Part shown: positions 10,432-20,447 of the stretch, one piece after another | Layout: the number at the start of each line of letters is the position of its first letter | How positions within the stretch are numbered: position 1 is the first letter of the stretch | NCBI GenBank assembly: GCA_018340375.1 | Contig: JAFFJZ010000014.1 | Span: 62,001-126,000, forward strand | Direction of reading: 5' to 3' | Origin: Gonatopus flavifemur | Lineage: Eukaryota > Arthropoda > Insecta > Hymenoptera > Dryinidae | DNA: 64,000 bases | The notes under the pieces: model-generated | Database searches by the model: none | What the model was told of the DNA's origin: nothing | The model's input: only the letters and a program-made list of their open reading frames with translations | Position numbers and translations under genes: made by a program

Positions 10432-11703
10432 TTAGGTGTGTAACTTAGCTTCCGTCGTTTTTTCCGAAATTCTAGGCTTCATTGTAGAAAACTGGTTATA
10501 CATTCATGATTTGTTGTCCATCACTGGCTACTGCTTTCTCCCATCTTTCGGGCAGCATACGAATCCCGCGTTGAAAACTTGGTCATCTTTTGAAGCGATC
10601 CACGAATCGATCCAATTTTCTACTTCTTCATAAGACCGGAAGTGCTGGTCAGCTAGGCCATGTGCCATTGATCGAAACAAATGATAGTCTGAGGAAGCAA
10701 CGTCTGGAGAATACGGCAGGTGGGGTAGGACTTCCCATTTCAAAGTATGTCTTGACCACTTTCGCAGCATGGGGTCGAGCATTGTCATGCTGTAGAATCA
10801 CTTGATCATGTCTCTCGTTGTATTGCGGCCGTTTGTCTTCCGATGCTCAGCTCAAACGCATCAATTGCGTTTGATAACGATCGCCTGTGAGTGTTTCAGT
10901 CGGTTTTAACAATTCATAATGCACGACGCCGAACTGGTCCCACCAAATACTGAGCATAACCTTGGAACCATGAATATTCGGTTAGGCCGTCGACGTGGAG
11001 GCATGGCCGGGATATCCCCATGATTTCCTGAGCTCGGGATTATTGTAATGAACCCATTTTCCGTTCCCAGTCACAATGCGATGCAGAAATCCCTTCCGTC
11101 TTTGCCTTGCAAGCAGCTGTTCACAAACACACAAACGCCATTCAACATCTGTCGGCTTCAACTCGTACGACACCCAATTTCCTTGTCCCTGAATCATTTC
11201 CATGACTTTCAGGCGTTTTGGAATGGCTGGTTGCGTCACTCCCAATGATCCTGCCGATTCTTGTTGCGTTTGACACGAGTCTTGATCATGTAATGCCTCC
11301 AATTCTGCATCTTCGGAAACCTTCTGTCCTCCACCGCCATGCTGGTCTTCGACGTTGAAATCAACGTTCTTGAAGCGTTGAAACCACTCTCGCCACGTTC
11401 TTCGGCTAATAGCGGCCTCACCATGGGTATTTGAGAGCATTCGATGAGCCTCAGCCGCAGATTTCTTCATGTTGAAGCAGAAAATTAAAACCTCCCGCAA
11501 ATGACGAGAATTCGGTTCGTGAGCTGACATGTTTGATCGAGAATAACTTGATGATGCAGACACAAATCGACTAATATTTCGATGGCGTTATGTTGACAAA
11601 TACCTGAGCTTATCGTATGACATCTATGATCTATTTGTTTCAACTACCATTCACCGCTACAGCCAATTATTGCAAAACGGCGGGAGCAAAGTTATACTCC
11701 TAA
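10432..11703 (-). mobile_element. mariner element, 1272 bp, full length
   Basis: The terminal inverted repeats TTAGGTGTGTAACTTAGCTT (left) and TTAGGAGTATAACTTTGCTC (right, read inward) are bordered by TA on both sides (10430-10431 and 11704-11705). The 1.27-kb length is that of classical mariner. A transposase gene fills it on the minus strand. Confidence 0.93.
10528..11530 (-). pseudogene. mariner transposase (D34D type), inactivated
   Basis: The N-terminal helix-turn-helix region (LIFCFNMKKSAAEAHRML) and the WVHYNNPELRKSWGYPGH block are typical of mariner. The first catalytic Asp is lost: the usual TGDEKW reads TGNGKW. The second Asp is kept in LQHDNARPH and the third in SSDYHLF, 34 residues apart apart from a frameshift between them. 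There is a stop at 10982-10984 after HASTSTA, another after MRLS, and a frameshift near 10745. The ATG at 11528-11530 fits the family start better than the one 33 bases upstream. Confidence 0.88.
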
Positions 11704-11781
11704 TATAATATATGGGACCTGATAAATAAAAACTAATCTATATATGGAGTCAATGGATGATTCATAATATATGTATGTATA

Positions 11782-13633
11782 CAGGGTGATTCAAAATTCC
11801 CGCACTCTTTTTTGGGAGTAGATTCCTGATGGAATTCTAAAACGATTTGTCCTTTTGCACAATGCTCTCCGACGCATAATTTCCGAGATATAATTAATTA
11901 AAGTTGACTAATTATGAGGTGGATCCATCGGTCATTCAGGAGCGTCATAACAGAACAAGAGAGGAAGGTGCTTGCAGAGGGCGCTCATACGATCAGCTGA
12001 TCGGTATAATCGATACGATTTACCAGCATACAAATTGGTAAATTCTCTATGTAGAACGATTGAATTCGTCGACACTGTGGAAAAATTGATCATTGTCATG
12101 AATTCTTATCACGATATGCTGTAGGTGAAAGTTGTAATTTCAGTAATGATTTTTATTACGCAGACAAATGTGAAATAGTGTTATTTCGTAGGGATAGGGA
12201 TTCAAGTGAGATAAAAGAGTATAACTACTCGTTTTCAATCAGAATTTTCATGTAAAGAAGAAAACATGAGAATTTTCATTCACCCGATACCCAATTTGAA
12301 CGGTTTGATTAGTAAGTTTAACACAAGAGATTGGATTCCGAATCCTGTATTCTGATTGGTCGAGAATCAATGTATGTTAGATCAATCTTCGGCCGTTTCA
12401 AATGATTCTTCTGAAGAATGTGTTTTCGACTTATCCTAACCACAACATTGAACAATGATGAATTTATTCGAATTCACCCTTTTTACATCATTCGATGATT
12501 ATAAAGGGTTTATCGAACGTTGATAACTTACTTAAGATCACTCAAGATCATCCATGTTTGAATCAAAATCTAATTCAAATGTGTGCAAGTTCGAGCGCGT
12601 TTCTACGTTTAGAAAATGTATTCGTCCTGAAAAGGACGGATTTGGTTAATCTTCAAAGACAATTCTTTTTCCATTTGGAATAACAATATGCCCTTTGAAG
12701 TCATATGTGCTTTAAATGAAACTGTTTCGAGCTGTCACCTGATTGGTTGATTCGTATCACGAATGGTTGATTCAAGCTGAACAAACCGTATGTGATTACA
12801 ATGTCAATCAAGTGCAATGATCGGGTCGTATACGATGTCACACCCTGTATTTTCGTCAAAATTGATGGATTCTGCAAGTTGAAGTAAGTTATTAACGTTC
12901 GATAAACCCTTTATAATCATCGAATGATGTAAGAAGGGTGAATTCGAATAAATTCATCATTGTTCAATGTTGTGGTTGGCATAAGTCGAAAACACATTCT
13001 TCAGGAGAATCATTTGAAACGGCCGAGGATTGATCTAACATACATTCATTCTCGACCAATCAGAATACAGGATTCGGAATCCAATCTCTTGTGTTAAACT
13101 TACTAATCAAACCGTTCAAATTGGGTATCGGGTGAATGAAAATTCTCATGTTTTCTTCTTTACATGAAAATTCTGATTGAAAACGAGTAGGTATACTTTT
13201 TTCTCTCACTTGAATCCCTATCCCTACGAAATAACACTATTTCCCATTTGTCTGCGTAATAAAAATCATTACTGAAATTACAACTTTCACCTACAGCATA
13301 TCGTGATAAGAATTCATGACAATAATCAATTTTTCCACAGTGTCGACGAATTCAATCGTTCTACATAGAAAATTTACCAATTTGTATGCTGGTAAATCGT
13401 ATCGATTATACCGATCAGCTGATCGTATGAGCGCCCTCTGCAAGCACCTCCCTCTCTTGTTCTGTTATGACGCTCCTGAATGACCGATGGACCCACCTCA
13501 TAATTAGTCAACTTCAATTAATTATATCTCAGAAATTATGCGTCGGAGAGCATTGTGCAAAAGGACAAATCGTTTTAGAATTCCATCAGGAATCTACTCC
13601 CAAAAAAGAGTGCGGGAATTTTGAATCACCCTG
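11782..13633. mobile_element. Foldback-type element with about 750-bp inverted arms
   Basis: The ends CAGGGTGATTCAAAATTCCC and its inverse are bordered by TA (11780-11781 and 13634-13635). The arms run inward to about 12535 and 12890 with only scattered differences, leaving about 355 bp of unique centre. No transposase is encoded. The TA target and CAGGGTG ends place it as a nonautonomous Tc1/mariner-superfamily element. Confidence 0.85.
12623..12638 (-). promoter_or_regulatory. Histone-type stem-loop look-alike in the foldback centre
   Basis: The minus strand reads CGTCCTTTTCAGGACG, a 6-bp stem with a TTTC loop. It differs from the histone consensus GGYYYUUHUHARRRCC only in the outermost base pair. 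No coding region precedes it in this element, so its role is unclear. Confidence 0.35.
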
Positions 13634-16072
13634 TATATATGATATGCATATACGCATATATACATATACGACTGACTGAGAATATTTTTTTTCCTAATAA
13701 AATAAATATCATCATTGATACAAATAAATGCTGCGATTTATATTGAAAAACTGGAACTAACTCTCCAACAATTTTGAGTTTAGGTTTTAGGGAATTATGT
13801 TTTGATTTTCGGAGATTTCGTCGAAAGGTTTGCAGCAAAGTTTTCCCCAGAGTTGGTGACACTGATTCTGGTTCCAATGAACAGATTCATATCGGACACA
13901 GGTTGAAGCGGTTCTCGAGGGTGCTGAATCCATATCTGACGTCAGAAAACGAATTCGAGATGACGGATTCGGTATGCGAGAGTGAAGTTAGTGTTTTCTG
14001 CATTTGTTGTCGAATTCATATTGAACATGGGTTCTAGGGGTTTCCGAGGCTGCCGAATTTGAATCCAGAGTCAAAAAACTAATCCCAGATGGCGGAACCA
14101 ACGTGGTGGAGGTGGATTCAATCATCCTTGCATTCCCCTGGTGAAAACGAAAGTGAGGAGGAAGAGTAAACGGAGTGTATGTCAAAGGGTAACCAAAACG
14201 TTGATGAAAAGTATACGGAGCTTGAGTGGGAGGGATACAAAGAGTATGTGAAGTGGCAGTTGAAATGAAGGGAGCGTATACAATTCATGAGACCTAGATA
14301 AAAAAATTGCACCCTATAGTAAGAATCGAACCAGTAACTCTCACCATGGCAGACGAGGGCTCTGTTCACTGAGCCATGAATCGTGGTTGGTATCAACTGC
14401 TCAAAAATATTATTTGGATTCGGGTAAGTACGAATAGTACACGCTTCATAAACTCACTATTACTTCATATGAAGCCCGTGTGGGAGGGGATCGAGAGCTC
14501 ATGTAGCGTATATGGAACGTACGATTTCATCACTTCACAGCGAGCGGGCATCACACGCTTCAGGGAGAGGGAATTGAAACACTTTTCGCTTTGTATGTGC
14601 TTCCTTGGCGCTTCGTGTGAACACTCAATTTTCACCAGGGTCGTGGACAAATCCATTTGAAATATGGGTTCAGTTGGTCTTTAGGGTGGGCTGAATCAAA
14701 ATCTGATAGCTGATATTCAAAAAACATCAGAATTCCGATCTTCCCGTGTAAGCTCCTTTGCATACAGAGACTTCGGAAGCTGGTTAACGTTATGACAACT
14801 ACACACTAGTGAGAATCTAGGAGTGTAGGAAGTAGTTATCGACACAAATGACACGTGAAAATGTTCTAATTCATCCTTCAATCACGCCCAGATGACTTCC
14901 CGTTACGTTGACGGTAGTTCTCCAGCAATATTCAGAATCAAGTTTGGAAAAATATTATTCAGTGGGGGACCAAGGTCAAAGGGATTCAATACCCATATTC
15001 GTTGTATTCGTATTCATGATGAAAAAGCAACCAACTTGATATATAAACAAACAACTTTGTGACTTTTTCATGGTTCTTCTCTTCAAAAATTTCTATTTTC
15101 AATCCTTTCATGACTTTTGAGAGCCCATTTCGTTCCGTGTGAGATTCGAAACACCTCCACCCTGCGCATTTCTTATATCTTATCATCAGGACATTGTCAC
15201 ACACTTATGTTCATGCCAATGTATTTTACTGATCATGAACAAATGCGAGTAATCATTGTGGAAACTACATATATGAGAAATTCCCAAGTTGAAGGGTTTT
15301 CATATCTCACAAGCGATGGAATGAGCCCCCATAAGTCACAAACCGATTGGAAATAAAAATTTTCCAGGAAAAACTCATAAGGAATCTCGTGTGGTTGTTA
15401 TGGAGTTGTTTGTTTATATTTCGAGCTAGTTCTTCTCTCATCATGATTAAGAATATTAGCCCCAACGAATTCCTCCGGCCATGATTCTCTACTTGACAAT
15501 AATTTCTTCCATCTGATCCTAAATATTGCTAGAGAACTACCTCAATGTCTTCGGTACGCTCAAATGACTCTAGTACTATTCCACTACTATGGTGACCCCC
15601 CACGCCATTCCTACTTCTTCCCTCACTGATACGACTGACTAGGACACTTTTATGAATTACTAGGGGGACGGAGTGGGGATGACGTGGAGGGTCGCCAAAG
15701 TGGTGGAAGAACCAATTTATATGCATGGAATCGAAATATGATATTCCGTACGATGATCTATCAATTAACTTCACATTGGGGTATGAAACAACTTGTCAAT
15801 CAAATATATACATATTCCCTCAACCCGATTCATCGAATTCATTGAATTCATATCAAAGTAATGTCAAGAAGATTTCATGGGAGAAAGAGAAAGTTGGACA
15901 CTTCAAAAATTTGTGTATCTTATTTTATTTGATTACAAGTTGATACATTGAAGCACATCACATTGCAATACATTACAAAATATGATTCAGGAATATTGAT
16001 GATTAGAATAATAATAATAATACTGATGATAATAATAATGATGGTAATGAAGCCTCAATGATATATATTTTG

Positions 16073-16102
<30 letters not shown>
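13634..16102. other. No recognised gene
   Basis: Short frames only, none with a motif I recognise. The stretch holds a tRNA-like box at 14309-14388 and ends in simple repeats: AAT/GAT trinucleotides near 15995-16050 and a TA run at about 16070-16102 next to the DD41D element. Confidence 0.5.
14309..14388 (-). repeat. tRNA-Gly-like sequence with A and B boxes, probable SINE head
   Basis: On the minus strand TGGCTCAGTGAACAGAG matches a pol III A box and GGTTCGATTCT a B box. The anticodon arm-like CTCGTCTGCCATGGTGAG resembles tRNA-Gly(GCC). Arms are imperfect and the acceptor stem does not pair well, so this is a tRNA pseudogene or the tRNA-derived head of a SINE rather than a working tRNA. Confidence 0.5.
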
Positions 16103-16103
<1 letters not shown>

Positions 16104-16538
16104 AGGGTGGCTCATTTTAATCTGTCACTTAGAATATCTCGGAAACGAATAGATTCAGAAGAAAATGTTCCGGGAAAAAAATGTGAGAATCTGAGGGGGA
16201 CATCCGATGGTGAACTTGGCTTTGACCTCAGATCTCACTTTCAAGGTCATTCTGAGGTCAACTCATGTTTTTGAAATGGAATCCCCAATGCTTTACTACC
16301 GGTTTAGAATCTCCGCTAAAAACTAAGGAACTTTTGTCTCAAACGTCTTTTCGAAATCCCCATAGATGGCGCTCTAATTGATGAGAAAATGAGAATTCTC
16401 AAACCCTCGGATTGTATTCTGTCTAAGATAATGCTCAGCTCTTGAGTGTTTCTCATCTCCCAGAAATTGCCGCCGGCATCAGCGTTATCCAATGTGCACC
16501 ACGAGGAAGTTGCGCGATCGGACTTTACACATCATTGT

Positions 16539-16554
16539 GGTCCTGAAAAGGGCC
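16539..16554 (-). promoter_or_regulatory. Histone-mRNA-like 3' stem-loop after the copy A transposase
   Basis: The minus strand reads GGCCCTTTTCAGGACC, matching the consensus GGYYYUUHUHARRRCC at every position (one C-A mispair in the stem). It lies 36 nt downstream of the transposase stop, in sense orientation, and is followed by the conserved flank ACAATGATGTGTAAAGTCCG. The position and sequence fit histone-type 3'-end processing; function is inferred. Confidence 0.5.
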
Positions 16555-16590
16555 GATTTTCTGAACTGGAGGTGTATCTTCGGGGACGCA

Positions 16591-17666
16591 TTAGGCATTC
16601 AAAAGATGTTCAAAATGAGCGCCGTTGTGCCTTTGACAAAGCGCAATTATTTCATGAAAGTTTTCTACAGTTGCTTGCAACGTAGCGGGTGTTATCGCTG
16701 TGCATGTTCTTCTCATTCGATCTTCCATGTCATCGCGTGTTGTTGGATGTTCACGGAATACAACATTTTTTATGTAACCCCACAAGGAAAAATCAGGTGA
16801 CGTCAGATCTGGCGACCTAGGTGGCCATCGCACAGGTCCTCCATGGCCAATCCACCTTCTGGGAAACTTCTCGTCCAGAAATTTCCGAACAATTCGCATG
16901 TGATGAGGAGGTGCTCCACCCTGTTGGAACCACATCCTTGATCTCACGTCAAGACTTACGTCTTCCATAAGAGCAGGGAGTTCGATATGCAAAAAACGAA
17001 GATACTCCTCGCCAGTCAGGTTTCCTTCCGAAAAATACGGCCCTATGATCCTGGAATCTACAATTTCGCACGAAACGTTCACACTGCAACGGTGTTGATG
17101 ATTAATTGTACGGACCCAGTAAGGATCCTGAGCACTCCAATAATGGCAATTGTGCCTATTGAGAATTCCAACATTGTGAAATATTGCCTCATCAGAGAAC
17201 ATAACGTGATGAGGCAGAGAGTAGGATCTTCTTCAATTCTCCGTTGGGCCCACGTGCAGAAGTTCAATTTTGTTATGAAATCCTCAGCTGTGAGAGATTG
17301 CACCAAAGTGATATTGTAAGGATGATAATCCAACGATTTCCAGATACGCTGAGCTGTGGATCGAGGAATCCCGGTCATTTCCTCAATATCCCGAAGACTG
17401 ATATGGGGATTAATATGAATTAATACCAGCACAGCCAGCGATCTCACATCAGGATGATTGTCATCCGCATAAACTTTCTTGTTCCCCTGTTCTTTGAGGA
17501 GACCTTGACGAGCACTTTGTTCAAGGAATCGGAGCGTAATGCGATTTGGACACCTCCGATCCGGAAAACGACGTTGAAACGTTCTCATAGCTTCAACATA
17601 ATTTCCCCGCGCTTCACCAAGACACAACAAAACGTCAACAATATCGTTTGGCGCGTAATCAGACAT
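16591..17666 (-). pseudogene. DD41D transposase (copy A), catalytic Asp lost
   Basis: The protein begins MSDYAPNDIVDVLL and has the paired helix-turn-helix region (GIPRSTAQRIWKSL), then the catalytic core. The first Asp is kept (MFSDEAIF). The second is changed: the usual QQDGAPPH reads QQGGAPPH. The third is in LTSPDFSLWG, 41 residues after the second position. A frameshift near 17205 separates the two halves. The C-terminus ends GAHFEHLLNA. It would cut and paste the element at TA, but this copy cannot be active. Confidence 0.85.
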
Positions 17667-18533
17667 GATATTTAGAAATGTGTTTTCTCCAAATGATACC
17701 AGAAAACTGAGCAGTTTGGGAACGCTAAATTTCTGAGGTATTCACACGTGAATCAAAACAATAACAATTACCAAGAACAAAACCAAAACAAAACACAACC
17801 GACGGCAATTTCCGGGAGATGAGAAACACTCAAGAGTTGAGCATTATGTTGGACAGAATACAATCCAAGGGTTTGAGAATTCTCATTTTCTCATCAATTA
17901 GAGCGCCATCTATGGGGATTTCGAAGAAACGTTTGAGACAAAAGTTCCTTGGTTTTTAGCGTAGAATCTAAACCGGTAGTGAAAAATAGGGGATTCCATT
18001 TAAAAAACATGAGTTGACCTCAGAATGACCTTGGAAGTGGGATCTGAGGTCGAAGCCAAGTTCACCATCGGATGTCCCCCTCAGATTCTCAGATTTTTTT
18101 TCCCGGAACATTTTCTCCTGAATCTATTCGTTTTCGAGATATTCTAAGTGACAGATTAAAATGGGGTGTCCCATTTCAATCTGTCACTTAGAATATCTCG
18201 AAAACGAATAGATTCAGGACATCATGTTCCGGGAGAAAAACGTGAGAATTTGAGGGGGACATCCGATGGTGAACTTGACTTTGACCTCAGATCCCACTTT
18301 CAAGGTCATTCTGAGGTCAACTCATGTTTTTCAAATGGAATCCCCAATTCTTCACTACCGATTTAGATTCTCCGCTAAGAACTGAGGAACTTTTGTCTCA
18401 ACCGTTTTTTCGAAATCTCCATAGATGGCGCTGTAATTGATGAGAAAATGAGAATTCTCAAACCCTCGGATTGTATTCTGTCGGACATAATGCTCAACTC
18501 TTGAGTGTTTCTCATCTCCCGGAAATGTGTTCT

Positions 18534-18845
18534 CACATGCGAATTGTTCGGAAATTTCTGGACGAGAAGTTTCCCAGAAGGTGGATTGGCCATGGAGGAC
18601 CTGTGCGATGGCCACCTAGGTCGCCAGATCTGATGTCACCTGATTTTTCCTTGTGGGGTTACATACAAAATGTTGTATTCCGTGGACATCCAACAACACG
18701 CGATGACATGAAAGATCGAATGAGAAGAACATGCACAGCGATAACACCTGCTACGTTGCAAGCAACTGTAGAAAACTTTGATGAAATAATTGCGCTTTGT
18801 CCAAGGCAAAACGGCGCTCATTTTGAACATCTTTTGAATGCCTAA
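18534..18845 (+). pseudogene. DD41D transposase C-terminal third (copy B)
   Basis: The frame carries FPRRWIGHGGPVRWPPRSPD and DFSLWGYIQNVVF and ends at the family terminus GAHFEHLLNA. The N-terminal two thirds, including the first two catalytic residues, are deleted. It is very close in sequence to copy A, so both derive from one subfamily. Confidence 0.85.
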
Positions 18846-18881
18846 TGTGTCCCCGAAGATACACCTCCAGTTCAGACAATC

Positions 18882-18897
18882 GACCCTTTTCGGGGCC
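18882..18897 (+). promoter_or_regulatory. Histone-mRNA-like 3' stem-loop after copy B
   Basis: GACCCTTTTCGGGGCC lies 36 nt after the stop, in sense orientation, at the same distance as in copy A. Two positions deviate from the consensus, in line with decay of a dead copy. The flank ACAATGATGTGTAAAGTCCG follows. Confidence 0.4.
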
Positions 18898-20447
18898 ACA
18901 ATGATGTGTAAAGTCCGATCGCGCAACCTCCTCGTGGTGCACTGAAAAAAGTTTGAGTAAGCTGCTCTCTCGGTGGGAAGTGCTGCTTCACCAAATACAT
19001 CGAGAGTTGCATGCCTTGGTTTTAGAATAGCTGTCCCTTCGGTTTGGGCAGGCAGCTCACCCATAATAGGACAGCAGCGCCACTAACATGTCGGTAATGG
19101 AGTTTGCCTTCACGTGAACAACTTCGTACGCAATCCATGGAAGTTGAGCTTCGTCAACATCTACTATCAGTAAATAAACATTTTCATGACTGTTTGAGTG
19201 AAAATGAGTGCTTCTATTGGAACTAGCAATGATTTTCATCTTCAAAATGATTTTCCAGGTGAGTATTCATGATTAGATTTATGTATCATTGTTTTTTTCT
19301 GTTTAGTTCAATGTTTTCTTTGTCCTAACCTACAAGTATGTTTGTCGTGGAGCATGAAGTTTTTTTACGGCGTTTTCTTCCTTCTCATATTAGTTTCTAT
19401 CTGTGCATGTTCTTCATAATTTTCTTTTGCTGACTTTTCCATAGATTTTTCTTGTACGAATAATGATCTTCATCTTCTGTTGAAAAGTACCACAGCTGGA
19501 AGATTGATTTTGGGGAAATATAAAGCGAAGAATGCAGTCGATCATGGGAGATTGAAAGAGATCATTATCTTGGATGAATCCAAAAATAATAATTTCCAGT
19601 GAGTAATAAATAACAGTATTATTCAATTTTGAATTGTTTCCCGAAGATTTATTCATGTTGAGTACCAAGCACTCTTTCATTTCATTCAATATTTAAATGC
19701 ACGCTCTATTGGCATAAAATTTATATGTGCACAATGGAATGTTTTACACATTAAAATCAAGTGATATTTGAGTTAACAAAATAACACTTGAAATAATTAA
19801 TTTATTCTTACACTTGTTTTCAGCATAAGTTAAGACGAATTTTCGAAAATCAGAAGCGACATTGAAGAATTATTCCCTACTGGAGAGATTGATTATTTTT
19901 ATACACCTTACTACAGAGACCCACAAAACAAAGCCGTGAGTGCAGCTGGCATACTATACAACCACTACAAGTTCTTGAGATGTGAATTTAGAGATGCAAA
20001 TATTTTCTTCCCTGATGGTCATGACGTTGGAAAAAGATTGTTAGAAGAATCAATTGAAGGTGAATGGTTAATTACAAATATTCGTATTTTGAACTTGATA
20101 TATACATTTTTATTGAATTCACAGGATATATTGATTCATAATTGGGGGTCAGTGCCGAATCAACGAAAAACCAAATCAACGAGAAAAAAATTTACTAGCA
20201 GTATGAAGTTGTCATCTTGTTGCAGTATGAAATGAAATTAGTCATAGATCATTGATGAAATCAAACAAAAATTCTTTATGTTAACCTATTCACTGCACCC
20301 GTTTATTACAGTAGACACGTAATTCATCATTCTAATGAAATTATTAATAATCTTCCTAATCGATCGGTACAATCAAACTGTTTCAAACGTCTGTAGAAAA
20401 CGAAAATCGGTTTGTTGTTATCATAAACATAACCGTACCATAATCAT

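Larger units (their letters stand above)
16103..18163 (-). mobile_element. DD41D-type Tc1/mariner element (copy A)
   Basis: It starts with CAGGGTGGCTCATTTTAATC after TA (16101-16102). The arms of about 350-380 bp (16103-16480 and 17811-18163) are inverted copies. The right end is incomplete: the last bases of the terminal repeat are missing where it abuts copy B. The transposase runs on the minus strand. The arms carry a conserved TCAAGGTCA site with neighbouring TGACCT/AGGTCA half-sites. Confidence 0.85.
18164..18942 (+). mobile_element. DD41D element copy B, deleted, fused head to head to copy A
   Basis: The left terminal repeat (18164-18525, starting GGGTGTCCCATTTCAATCTG) is nearly identical to copy A's arms but lacks the first bases CA and has no TA before it. 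An internal deletion joins it to the last third of the transposase. The right terminal repeat is absent; sequence similarity to copy A stops at about 18942. Confidence 0.8.

Noticed and set aside
16446..16800. Plus-strand open frames opposite the copy A transposase
   Set aside because: They are antisense shadows of the transposase and the stem-loop module; similar frames recur wherever the module occurs.
20060..20143. Alternative acceptor after TTCACAG near 20122
   Set aside because: It would give a short exon that stops after four codons; the acceptor at 24013 continues the frame with the expected family sequence.
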